Of a DNA stretch of 16,211 nt, positions 8,450 through 16,211 are shown piece by piece. A model generated the notes under the pieces. The model had not been told where the DNA came from and searched no databases. It saw only the letters and a program-made list of their open reading frames with translations. A program made the position numbers and the translations under genes. The number at the start of each line of letters is the position of its first letter. Within the stretch, counting starts at the first letter, position 1. The stretch comes from Dimargaris cristalligena. Its lineage: Eukaryota; Kickxellomycota; Dimargaritomycetes; Dimargaritales; Dimargaritaceae. The DNA is taken from assembly GCA_027576995.1 (NCBI GenBank), contig JANBQC010000623.1:1-16211 (forward strand), read 5' to 3'.

Positions 8450-11002
8450 TTAGAACCAGGCGTTGGCCACCCGTCTACCCCAGTACTTGACCCTACCCAT
8501 CGCACCGGCGTCGTGCGTGGGCGAGTAACCGAAATAATCCTCACTCCGGTCCAATGGGCGACCTCCCCGTCTACCACCACCCAATCCATAGCGAGATTCA
8601 TCCAGGTCGTCGTGACTCAAGGGTTGGATTTCAATGCCGTCATCCAACTGTTCCGATGCCGTGAAAAAATCGGGACGGTGGGCCAGACCTTTGTTGGGGC
8701 GTTGTTCCTTGGGATGGGGTTGAACGGAGGCGGATGAGGCGTGGTTTCGTCGACCGACACTACCGGCCGCCTGGTGTTTTAAATTATCCCACCAGGTGCG
8801 CGATTGGCCCGGCCCAGAGACCGTTTTGGTCGTAAACCGGGGTGATGGACGATGATGGGGGCCCCCACCGATGCCGATACCTTCGTAGCCCGTGCCCGGA
8901 TTTTCCAATTGGTAGTAGTGGTTCTGTTGCGTTCCGCGCAGGGTGATGACCATCCGGATCAGCCAAATACTATAGGCGCACGACAGAGCGTGGGCCAACG
9001 CCATGACGTAACCCAAGCAAGCCGCCAGGGTGCCCAGGGTACAAATAAGGGGCAGGTTCATATAGGCCTGGGGACCGCTCATCCAGTTGAACTCGTAATT
9101 GCTGGTATACCGGCAGGCGTTGGCCCTTAGGCCGGATCCGGCGGGGTAGGACTTTTCGACAAACAACACTACCGAGGGTACCGTAGCCCACGCGATAACG
9201 AAGAATAGATCCACCACCGTCGCCATTTTAATGTGCTTCAGACGGGGGATGCGGTACTCGGTGTGGCATTTGTAACCCTCGCCCAGTCGCAGCAGGCCCA
9301 CGAGCGCATTGCCCGACGCCACGACCAGAAATCCGATTTCCCAGCCGGCCGATAAATCCAAGCGTTTCGGCGTTTTCCCCGGTCCGAGTGGGCGCAAGTC
9401 GGCCTGGCTGGAAAATACCCCCACGATAATGGCGAGCAGAATCGTCAGGGCCAGAGCAAGGACCACCTGGGGAATAAGGAAATACGTGCGGTTGAGCTGA
9501 GTGGTCAAGATTTGGTCCCGGCAGCGCTTGAACTCCAGTACGGAGGCGGTATCGTCGAGAGTGGACTTTTCCATTTGCGAAGTGTAGAGGTTCGGGATAA
9601 TACCGGCCATGACGTCCGGTAGGGAAGTTGCGGAAGGGGAACGGCCGTCCGGTGGTGGTGACCTGTCCTCGGAGGGTACGGGGGAGGATGATTGGTGGTG
9701 ATTAATACGTTCCGCCGTCAGGGGAGTTGAAGCGGGGAAGTCATCCAGGCCGCCGTCTCCGACTCCACTCTCGTCAAACACACCTGATCCCGAATGACCC
9801 GCCGTATACTTCACTGACTCACTACCCCATCGTCCCATACCATCCCCACCCGCTTGGCCACCAATACCACCGCCACCCCCGGCCGGATGGTCCGAACTCA
9901 ACATGGTGGATGTACCCAAATTACTGGCAAAACTATGGGGGATCCCCGTTACAGTGGAGGCGAAAGTGTTCGGGGTAGGTGGAATGGGTGGATACTGGGA
10001 AAAGGCCGAGGACAGACGGCGTGGGGAAGGACTCTCCGCCATGCGCGAATCATCATCTTGGACCGGGGTGCTGGTGAGGGGGTAATGCATAGTGGACGGT
10101 TGCTGGTGACTGGCAGCGGTGGAAGGGCGCCGCCGATCACCGTAGGTAGATGAGGACATACGGGTATCACGGTAATTGGTACCGCCGCGTCGGGCCGCGG
10201 CGATGTGTTGGCTATCGTCGGTATAGGCCGCGGGCTTACTTGAGGGGTGTTGCTGCTGTTGTTGATGATGTTCGTGGGTGTGGTATTGATCTTGCAAGGA
10301 TCCTGACTCGCCAGGGTCTGACTCCGGCCGCGGCAGCGGGGCGGGCACCGTGCTAGCTGGTGGTGTGGGCAGCTGTTTGCGATGTCCGGATAGAGTAGAG
10401 GAAGGTCGAAGGAAACTCTCCTTATATTCCTGACGCATACCCGTGGGGTTAGTGATGGCCGCTACGGCCTGTTCATAGTAAGACAGGGGAGATTCCGTGG
10501 TAGCCGACTCGGTGGCCCCGGGTCGTGGAATGGAAAAGCGACGTGGCTGAAGTCCCCCGTGGTCACCGCCACCACCCTCAGCCCCCTCCGGATTATTCCA
10601 TAACCGCCGAAACGAAGGGTGCACCGCCACTGGTACGGCATCAGGTATCGGCACCCGCTGACTCGGGGTTTCGAAGGGGTAGTAGTGGGGGTGGGAGGTA
10701 TGGTGCTGGAGGAGCCCTCCGAAACGGGCCGAGTAGGCGGACGCGGCGGCGGCGGATTCCAAATCGGAATCACAATCGGACAACTCGGAGGCCATAAACA
10801 CGTGGTTCGCTAGGGGGGAATGGCGCTGGGGTTGGCTCGTTGAATACATGGACGTGGGCGAGTCCCGGTGGCCCAGAATGGGGGACCTTTGGCGGTCTAC
10901 GGAGTCCGCACCTGCGGCATGACCACTACCACCACCTTCCCCACCCGCCGTGCTCTGATGGTCGTGCAGTCGTTCGTACCCAGTATGACTTTGGCCAATC
11001 AT
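8450..11002 (-). CDS. Four-pass membrane protein with very long disordered N-terminus
   Basis: The protein is 850 residues in one uninterrupted frame, with start context ACCATGA. Residues 1-480 are low-complexity (Ser, Pro, Gly, His, Gln), with a His/Gln run (243-252) and a Gly-rich run (374-390). Three RRxS motifs match the protein kinase A consensus (Ser157, Ser294, Ser331), and many Ser-Pro/Thr-Pro sites are present. Four hydrophobic segments follow, at about 507-530, 552-573, 593-616 and 648-686. The loop between segments 2 and 3 is short and basic, so it is probably cytosolic. The last loop (617-647) holds Cys630 and aromatic residues. The tail (690-850) is again polar and Gly/Arg-rich. 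N-in/C-in topology with short loops recalls MARVEL-type four-pass proteins, but no diagnostic motif was identified and the family is not recognised. Likely location is the plasma membrane or an endomembrane. Reverse-frame shadows are numerous because of the GC-rich composition. Confidence 0.9.
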   Translation of the reverse strand: MIGQSHTGYERLHDHQSTAGGEGGGSGHAAGADSVDRQRSPILGHRDSPTSMYSTSQPQRHSPLANHVFMASELSDCDSDLESAAAASAYSARFGGLLQHHTSHPHYYPFETPSQRVPIPDAVPVAVHPSFRRLWNNPEGAEGGGGDHGGLQPRRFSIPRPGATESATTESPLSYYEQAVAAITNPTGMRQEYKESFLRPSSTLSGHRKQLPTPPASTVPAPLPRPESDPGESGSLQDQYHTHEHHQQQQQHPSSKPAAYTDDSQHIAAARRGGTNYRDTRMSSSTYGDRRRPSTAASHQQPSTMHYPLTSTPVQDDDSRMAESPSPRRLSSAFSQYPPIPPTPNTFASTVTGIPHSFASNLGTSTMLSSDHPAGGGGGIGGQAGGDGMGRWGSESVKYTAGHSGSGVFDESGVGDGGLDDFPASTPLTAERINHHQSSSPVPSEDRSPPPDGRSPSATSLPDVMAGIIPNLYTSQMEKSTLDDTASVLEFKRCRDQILTTQLNRTYFLIPQVVLALALTILLAIIVGVFSSQADLRPLGPGKTPKRLDLSAGWEIGFLVVASGNALVGLLRLGEGYKCHTEYRIPRLKHIKMATVVDLFFVIAWATVPSVVLFVEKSYPAGSGLRANACRYTSNYEFNWMSGPQAYMNLPLICTLGTLAACLGYVMALAHALSCAYSIWLIRMVITLRGTQQNHYYQLENPGTGYEGIGIGGGPHHRPSPRFTTKTVSGPGQSRTWWDNLKHQAAGSVGRRNHASSASVQPHPKEQRPNKGLAHRPDFFTASEQLDDGIEIQPLSHDDLDESRYGLGGGRRGGRPLDRSEDYFGYSPTHDAGAMGRVKYWGRRVANAWF

Positions 11003-11100
11003 GGTCTAGTATGAAGGACTGCACTTAAGAGGAGGGGAGGGTTTGGAAGTTGGGGTGCTGCACCGGGCTGGGGAACGCGGGAAGGAGGAGGGTTTTAACA
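11003..11100 (-). promoter_or_regulatory. Pyrimidine-rich leader of the four-pass membrane protein gene
   Basis: On the minus strand the bases just upstream of the ATG are largely C and T (plus strand GAGGAGGGGAGGG and GGAAGGAGGAGGG). This resembles fungal CT-rich initiation regions. No consensus TATA box was found nearby. Confidence 0.35.
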
Positions 11101-11182
11101 AAAATAGGCCAGAGACCGTAAAGGCAAGGTAACACGAATATCAGAGGAAGTGGAATAAGGCGGAGTTGGAAAGGCGTAAGTC

Positions 11183-11215
11183 ACTACTACTACTACTACT
11201 AACAACAACAACAAC
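11183..11215. repeat. Compound microsatellite (ACT)6-(AAC)5
   Basis: Six ACT units run directly into five AAC units and then an A run. It lies about 180 bases upstream of the start at 11002, within the likely promoter, so length variation could affect that gene. Confidence 0.9.
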
Positions 11216-13839
11216 AAAAAGTGGTCTGGTTGGGTTGGAAATGGACAGAGCAGGAGAGAAGGAGACTCGGCGAACACGCGCTGGAACAATAAAGGTCGCG
11301 TTAGACACAGTAAACGAGGCTCTGGGATACGAGTCGCAGGGCAGCTGGAAAAGAACAGCAGTAGAACTGGGCCGGGAAATCGAAAATAATGCGGATGAAA
11401 TAGATGGAACCCAAGTAAAAGGAGAAATGAAGGGTTGAAGGAAGAACAATAGGAACCTTCAGTACTAGTCTACAGTTCCGTGCAGGGCTAGTTGACCGAG
11501 TATATGCAGGCTGCAAAGGGATTAGAGGAGAAGAGGGCTAGGGCCACACTGGGTGACTATATGCCTATTATAAACAACTTCCCCCTTGACACTGCCAGCC
11601 GCGTTCGTAAGGTACGGTTTAAGGGACTTAAGGAGGTAGTGGTGGTATATAATACAGGGCCGGCTCAGGAGGGCACCGGCTGAGAAACGCTAGTAAAGGC
11701 AGGGGCAGTAAGCAGCCACGGCGGGAGAGTGGGTGGTGAATAGGCCTGGTTCGTCAACCGGCAAGAGTGAGCGGGTGGGCTATAACTACAACTATATCGA
11801 TGTCTGTATTTGTGTCTATATCAGCATATATATAAAAACGCAAGCAGTGATTCAAATCAAGGTAAAGGGAGTCTAGCAGAGCTATATTAGTAGTAAGCGG
11901 ACAGATGAGGGGCCCAGTAGCAAATAAGGGATGATCCGCCCATTCCTAATCAAAAACAACGCGTAATGGGGAGACGCGTCTCCAAGGGTTGAGAAACGCC
12001 CTTCCCTGGCTGGATTGTATTACATAGTCGAGACCCTTCTCCCCCATTCCCCAGGTTGATTCCGGCCTAGGCTAAATAGAAGGTACTCGGGTGGGCTATA
12101 GAGACTGCTCCTCGACATTCCTCCTACCCAAAGTAACCCCAGGGAAGGTGCGATTCAGAAGGGTGCCTTGTACAAACCGAGGGTGAGCAGGTTACACTAA
12201 CCCTATCCCTAGACTTGGTGTGGTTGTGGGGAAGTCTCTCCCCCTAGGTCAAAGGTGTCGATAGGTCTTTGTGCCACGTATCCTTCCATTTTTCACACTC
12301 CGCTAAACCGGCAATCACCAATCTCCCGGGGCCTGTTGTGAGTATGGGCAGGATCGGGCAGCTGTTGGTTCAATTCCGAAGAACACTCTGACGGAATACT
12401 ACACCTATTACTGCATTTGGGGGAAGTGGCAGAAAAGAGGATTTATGTACCACACACTGCCAAGATGCAGGGCTATTCCTTCGTGGTCTGGTCTTGTTCA
12501 TCGGTACGCCCCATTGTATTTGAGAGCTAGACTCCCAATGTTTTAAAGAATCACTAGCAGATCCATTAGCCTCTATATTAACTAGGTGGGCGTAGGTGTG
12601 TATATCTGGACCTAGCCCAAAGTGCATCCCTTTGGCTTAGAACCCTTCCTATAACTCTACTCAGCCCAGGCTTCCAACCGCCCCGAATCCGATGCGAGCA
12701 TCCTACCACACCGATGGGTGAGAGTGGAACAAACGATTACCTGATTTATTGGCTAGCCTTACTGTGAATGAATGGGAATAGTTTATATGGTGAGGGGCTG
12801 TAAACAGCAGGCGAGCCGCTGGTATTGCCATCCTACTCAGCTGTTCCGTGGTTAAGATTCTGCAGCTCTATCCAATATGTATAAGGGGCTATTCCTCATA
12901 TCACAGGTTGTCCCATAATCCCCTATTTAAACATAATTTTATTATGGAATTTATTCAGATGCAATTAGCCTCTGACTTCTGGGGTTGCCAGGTACAACCT
13001 GGCCCTACATTTGCACCGGTCTAATTAGGATAGCCACACTAGTTTAACAAGACATGTCACAAATAGTGCAGACCTCCCAAGTACCGGAAATCCCAGCCAA
13101 TGGCTTGAGTATATTTTCATGTTGAAATGCCCGTGGTATTAATCTAAAAGACCGGTTCATTTTGGTTATAACTATAAGGAGCCCGCTACCTCATTTTATA
13201 TCTCATAGTTAGGGACATTATTGAATAGAACGCCCTGTCTACCAAAGCTCGCATCTTTCAAGACTTATTTCGGGTAAATATACACACACCTAGCGAATTT
13301 TTCGCTAGTTACGCTAGATAGCTCAGTTTACAGCAATAACAGCACCTTAGTCTCAAAAATATCTTCCCCTTCCCCCTCCTTGTTCCCAGAAGAAAAAAGT
13401 CGGGTATGATGCACCATTTTGTGACTAGGTCTACCTAATAGTATTCAAATTGAATTGTTCGAGGAATCCCTACAATACACTTGATTGGCTACTGTTGTAC
13501 AGTTAAAGCACTGTGCTTTTACCTTTTCTTCCCTCTGTGATTATTTTTACTTTGGCCATATCGTTATATTCTTGCACTTTGGGACATTTCTCCAACACTT
13601 CAGTGTGTATCTATGATACATCCCGTTTTTCTCTGCCATTTCTCGGCAGTTCATATGTAGGTTTGCTTAGTATTATATTTACCTGTAATTTACATTTCAC
13701 CCATTTTACATTCCCGTATATCTTCACTGTGGCCCTGCCTAATTTTGGTATATCCACCCTGGCTTTGATCTGGCTCTTGACTGCTAACCATGGTTTCTGC
13801 CATCCAACTTTCAACTCCGATAATTTATCGGGCGCGCTC
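11216..13839. other. AT-richer spacer with no supported gene
   Basis: Open frames are at most about 100 codons and none shows a domain. A 63-codon plus frame at 11492-11683 begins at TTG with an internal ATG at 11504; an 85-codon minus frame lies at 12370-12627. Both are unsupported. A 14-base perfect palindrome around ACGCGT (11970-11983) and an 8-bp hairpin with a 3-base loop (13290-13308) occur, each near chance expectation. A B-box-like GGTTCAATTCC (about 12367-12377) has no tRNA fold around it. From 13513 onward the plus frame is open up to the decayed gene, but the first ATG in that frame is at 13840. Confidence 0.45.
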
Positions 13840-14629
13840 ATGGAAGAGCAGGTGTACTCAAATTCTAGCCCTCCGAACGTTGCGGATTCCCAACCCCTTG
13901 GAGGCTACGCACACTTGGGAACTGATAGCAACTTACTATTTAATTTCAACCCCACACCCAATCTCCACTTTGATAATCTACCCCCAGCCCGGTACCCCGC
14001 TATCTGCAAACTCATCCAGTCCCAGCCCCAATGGGTTTTCCAACCCAGAAAATGAATTTACAGAACCATTCAACTCAAATGATTTATTGAGTAGCTACTA
14101 TGGAGCAGCCATTTTAGAGTCAGTTGCCGAAAGCCAACCCGTATGATCTATAGCAACAGGGGATGCTAGTCATACGGAGAAATGACCAGTGGACTCGGAA
14201 TCCGGTTTTTCGGACCATCAGCCAACTCCCAATATCCCTGCAGCAGACCCTATTCTCAACCCCAACCAAGAGTACTTGGCCAACACCATACCCGAAGTCC
14301 CCCCTTTAAAATGCCGTAAAGGAAGTGATCAGGATCTGCCGCTGCCCGACTTGGGTGGGCATGGTCGTCCTGAGCTTAGGTGGGTCAATACATCCTAGTC
14401 GAGTGAAATGACCACCCCCACCCTACCGCTATCCGTAAAATCGCCTAGTGAGGTTGTTGAACCATTACCCCGGTCAGCCTATATACCCTATTTATTAGTG
14501 AGGCTATCCCCCGGCCTTTATAAAACATGTGCAACCTACTCAACCCTAGCTTTTGGTAGGCAGCTGGGGGCCAATGTCTGGGGGGGGGAGGGGGGCAATC
14601 TAGCACCACAGCAACCTCCCCTAAACTAG
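13840..14629 (+). pseudogene. Decayed Asn/Ser/Pro-rich gene, possibly a regulator N-terminus
   Basis: From the ATG at 13840 (first ATG in its frame) a polar stretch rich in Asn, Ser, Pro and Leu runs to about 13995. The same kind of composition then continues in the next frame, giving a frameshift near 13985-14020. The first frame stops at 14053. The second frame is interrupted by TGA at 14144-14146, TGA at about 14183-14185 and TAG at about 14396-14398, then stays open to 14629. Between stops the text still looks protein-like: acidic/Asn-rich segments, a short basic patch followed by acidic and Pro/Leu residues near 14310-14350, and a Thr/Pro/Ser-rich part after 14405. This resembles disordered arms of fungal transcription factors, but no DNA-binding domain is visible. 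An interpretation with introns would need unusually short ones with poor splice sites. The parent family is unrecognised. Confidence 0.5.
14580..14595 (+). repeat. G-rich tract G9-A-G6
   Basis: Sixteen bases, fifteen of them G, inside the end of the decayed gene. It would be unstable in replication and is a likely site of indels. Confidence 0.8.
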
Positions 14630-15566
14630 CTAGCAAGTAAATCGAGACTTAATATTTATTGCTGGGTACGGAAAAGTGTGCTTCAGTTCAGAGCCTCTAT
14701 GTGGCAGTCAACAGTAGAATAAATGCAACCACTCAAGGTCTTGCCTCAACCCGCTTTACCACCATGCATACCTTTATTCATCATGCCCAATCTATGTTAA
14801 ATTACAATGAGAAATTGCTGGCCCAATGACTGGCCCTTAGTTTCACAGCATAATTCAACCTGGCAACTGGAGGTGTTGGTGCTTATTTCTTCACTACCCC
14901 TGAGGGATATTACTGTGCCCAGTTAGCCAATTTCAGAGTCAACTCAGACATTGTTTATAGGTTTTCGGTGATTCTGTTACCAGCCAATTCACTTGGGCCA
15001 GAAAGCGCAAGTGGTTATAACATGGCCCTGCTAATAATCGACGAAGTTATCCTTAAATGCAGGTCAAAATAAAATAAACTGGACCAAACTAAACCTGCTA
15101 TACATCTAATGGGGCTGGTCAATCACCATCTGTGAATATGGCACGTCCTTCAATCCCTCACTCTAATAGAACTGAAAGTAGCCTACTGGGGCCTACCAAA
15201 AATAGTATATCCTCCTTTTACCACATTCTCCCTACTTTTATCCAAAAAAATCATAGACGACTTTGATGTAGACTGGATTATTCATATAGTTTAGGATACC
15301 CTGAGTACACAAAAGGACTACCCAAATCTCCTCTGCCTACTCAGGATATTAACATTTTATTAATAGTTGCCAGGATATATACCTATATATTCTATGTAAG
15401 TTCATAATCCTTTGGCAAATAAATGCAGTGTTGGAAATACTAAAGACATAATAATAAATTTAGGAGAAAGGAAAGAAAGTAGCTGGAGGACAATACATTC
15501 TGTAGATGGTTAGTTGTATTGAATACTATAGTTAATAAGCTGCATTTTAAGTATTAAAATGAGAAG
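14630..15566. other. AT-rich spacer with no supported gene
   Basis: About 0.9 kb with stops in all frames at short intervals and no domain, RNA gene or clear repeat visible by eye. Its position between the decayed gene and the LTR-like copy B would fit old transposon or pseudogene debris, but no similarity could be shown. Confidence 0.45.
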
Positions 15567-15927
15567 TGTTGGCCCTCCTAATCTAACTTAATCTGGATAT
15601 AACAATTGTCTAACCCTATTAGGCCTTATAGTACTATATTAGCCTTGCCATAATCACCCCCAGTACTATGGGATCATCCTATATCATATAGTTATTCCCC
15701 TTCCAGACTCCACTTCTTTATACTAATCACTCCCAGGCTGATCTAATGACTCTCCCAGTTCCCAGTTGAGACTTCTACATCCCCATGGCCATCTGGGTAG
15801 CTATTTATCATATCAGTAATCTTAGTAGTATCTTCCTCCAGGGACCTCCCTTTGGAGTCATCCCCCATGTATATATAACTGGCCCCCCATTGGGATCAGT
15901 TAGATTCCTTAGTTTATTCTTACCCCC
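15567..15927 (+). mobile_element. Degenerate LTR-like repeat, copy B, interrupted on its right
   Basis: Direct, collinear relative of 337-700 with an LTR-like left edge TGTTGGCCC and a conserved TATA region (about 15870-15877). Similarity stops at CTTACCCCC (15927), where copy A goes on with CTTTTTAATC. The copies lie about 15.2 kb apart with host genes between them, so they are best read as separate solo remnants of one family rather than the two ends of a single element. Confidence 0.6.
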
Positions 15928-15963
15928 TGTAAAGAACTGAACTTAAATCCTTGAAAACTGAAC

Positions 15964-15969
15964 TTTATT
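15964..15969 (-). terminator. Polyadenylation signal in the younger LTR
   Basis: TTTATT on the plus strand, AATAAA on the minus strand, 36 bases before the presumed LTR terminus and downstream of the LTR TATA box. Confidence 0.4.
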
Positions 15970-16041
15970 CGAAAAGATAGGTGATAAAAAGGGAAAAGTG
16001 ATGATAGACTTGCTGTTCCAAGAGGTGGCAGCAAGGGGGAG

Positions 16042-16049
16042 TATTTATA
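16042..16049 (-). promoter_or_regulatory. TATA box in the younger LTR
   Basis: The minus strand reads CAAGTATAAATACTCC, a consensus TATA box that would direct transcription leftwards through the LTR end. Confidence 0.45.
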
Positions 16050-16211
16050 CTTGAAAGAGGAAGCCTAAAATTAAAAGATAGATGAATAATAGAGAAAGGG
16101 AGGGAAGGTCCCAGAATATTGGATGACTAAGCAGAGGGAAAGGGAAGGGAGTTCCCAGATAATAGTATTAGTCATCACAAAGGATAGGTAATACTCGGGT
16201 AACCAATAAAT

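Larger units (their letters stand above)
15928..16211 (-). mobile_element. Terminal part of a younger LTR retrotransposon, inverted, cut by the window edge
   Basis: The sequence starts with TGTAAAGAAC exactly where copy B loses similarity. On the minus strand it reads as an LTR 3' half: a TATA box (TATAAATA, 16042-16049), then AATAAA (15964-15969), then an end in TCTTTACA at 15928. About 75 bases lie between TATA and AATAAA and about 36 between AATAAA and the end, which is the order and scale of a compact U3-R-U5. The expected target duplication would be CCCCC or ACCCC; its partner lies beyond the window. No coding part is visible, so whether this is a solo LTR or a full element cannot be told. 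Confidence 0.5.

Noticed and set aside
11492..11683. 63-codon plus frame with a basic, Val-rich C-terminus
   Set aside because: It starts at TTG just after a stop, has an ATG only at 11504 and shows no recognisable motif. It could be a relic but cannot be supported.
11970..11983. Perfect 14-base palindrome around ACGCGT, like a MluI cell-cycle box
   Set aside because: About one such palindrome is expected by chance in a window of this length, and no gene starts nearby.
11773..12100. 12-mer GGGTGGGCTATA repeated at 11773 and 12089
   Set aside because: Several shared 12-mers are expected by chance in 16 kb; the flanks do not match.
12360..12385. B-box-like GGTTCAATTCC suggesting a second tRNA gene
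   Set aside because: The T stem has a mismatch and no acceptor, D or anticodon arms can be folded upstream.
12987..13003. Hairpin GCCAGGT-ACA-ACCTGGC
   Set aside because: A 7-bp stem is at chance level, with no gene context.
13290..13308. Hairpin CTAGCGAA-TTT-TTCGCTAG
   Set aside because: An 8-bp stem with a short loop is near chance expectation here. It is not followed by a T run and no gene ends beside it.
13513..13839. Hydrophobic extension in front of the decayed gene
   Set aside because: The frame is open but begins at GTG and has no ATG before 13840. Its Phe/Leu/Ile bias reflects T-rich upstream DNA.
337..15927. A single 15 kb retrotransposon bounded by the two LTR-like repeats
   Set aside because: The interval contains ordinary host-type genes on the minus strand and no gag-pol, and the repeats are too diverged to be the two LTRs of one recent insertion.

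Overview
The window looks like nuclear DNA of a fungus, most likely an early-diverging lineage. It has a eukaryotic tRNA gene with an internal pol III promoter and a T-run terminator. It also has long intron-less GC-richer coding regions separated by AT-richer spacers, pyrimidine-rich gene leaders, TATA boxes well upstream of starts, and LTR-type retroelement debris. The phylum is an inference from gene style; no marker gene fixes it.

Layout from left to right. A tRNA-Ala(AGC) gene at 4-76 is followed by its T7 terminator. A degenerate LTR-like repeat (copy A) starts at 337. On the minus strand, 1533-1799 encodes an 88-residue protein with two textbook-spaced zinc fingers, a strong start context, a TATA box upstream and an AATAAA downstream. 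About 3 kb with no recognisable gene follows (1974-5036). Two clear minus-strand genes come next. The first (5037-6221) is a 394-residue single-pass membrane protein of LEA2/NHL-like architecture. The second (8450-11002) is an 850-residue protein with about 480 disordered residues in front of four membrane segments. They are separated by a 2.2 kb low-complexity spacer. From 11003 to 13839 there are a pyrimidine-rich leader, a compound ACT/AAC microsatellite and AT-rich spacer. A decayed plus-strand gene (13840-14629) follows, rich in Asn, Ser and Pro, with one frameshift and several stops. The right edge holds a second copy of the LTR-like repeat (copy B, from 15567). It is interrupted at 15928 by what looks like the end of a younger LTR retrotransposon in the opposite orientation, running off the window.

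The two large genes share a plan: a long disordered, presumably cytosolic N-terminus followed by membrane segments. They could both be plasma-membrane or endomembrane surface proteins, but nothing here shows a joint pathway. No gene cluster, CRISPR array, or defence or biosynthetic system is visible. The most interesting items are the compact double zinc-finger gene, the four-pass protein with three RRxS sites, the LEA2-type protein with an adjacent PPxY motif and Cys cluster, and the nested LTR insertion.
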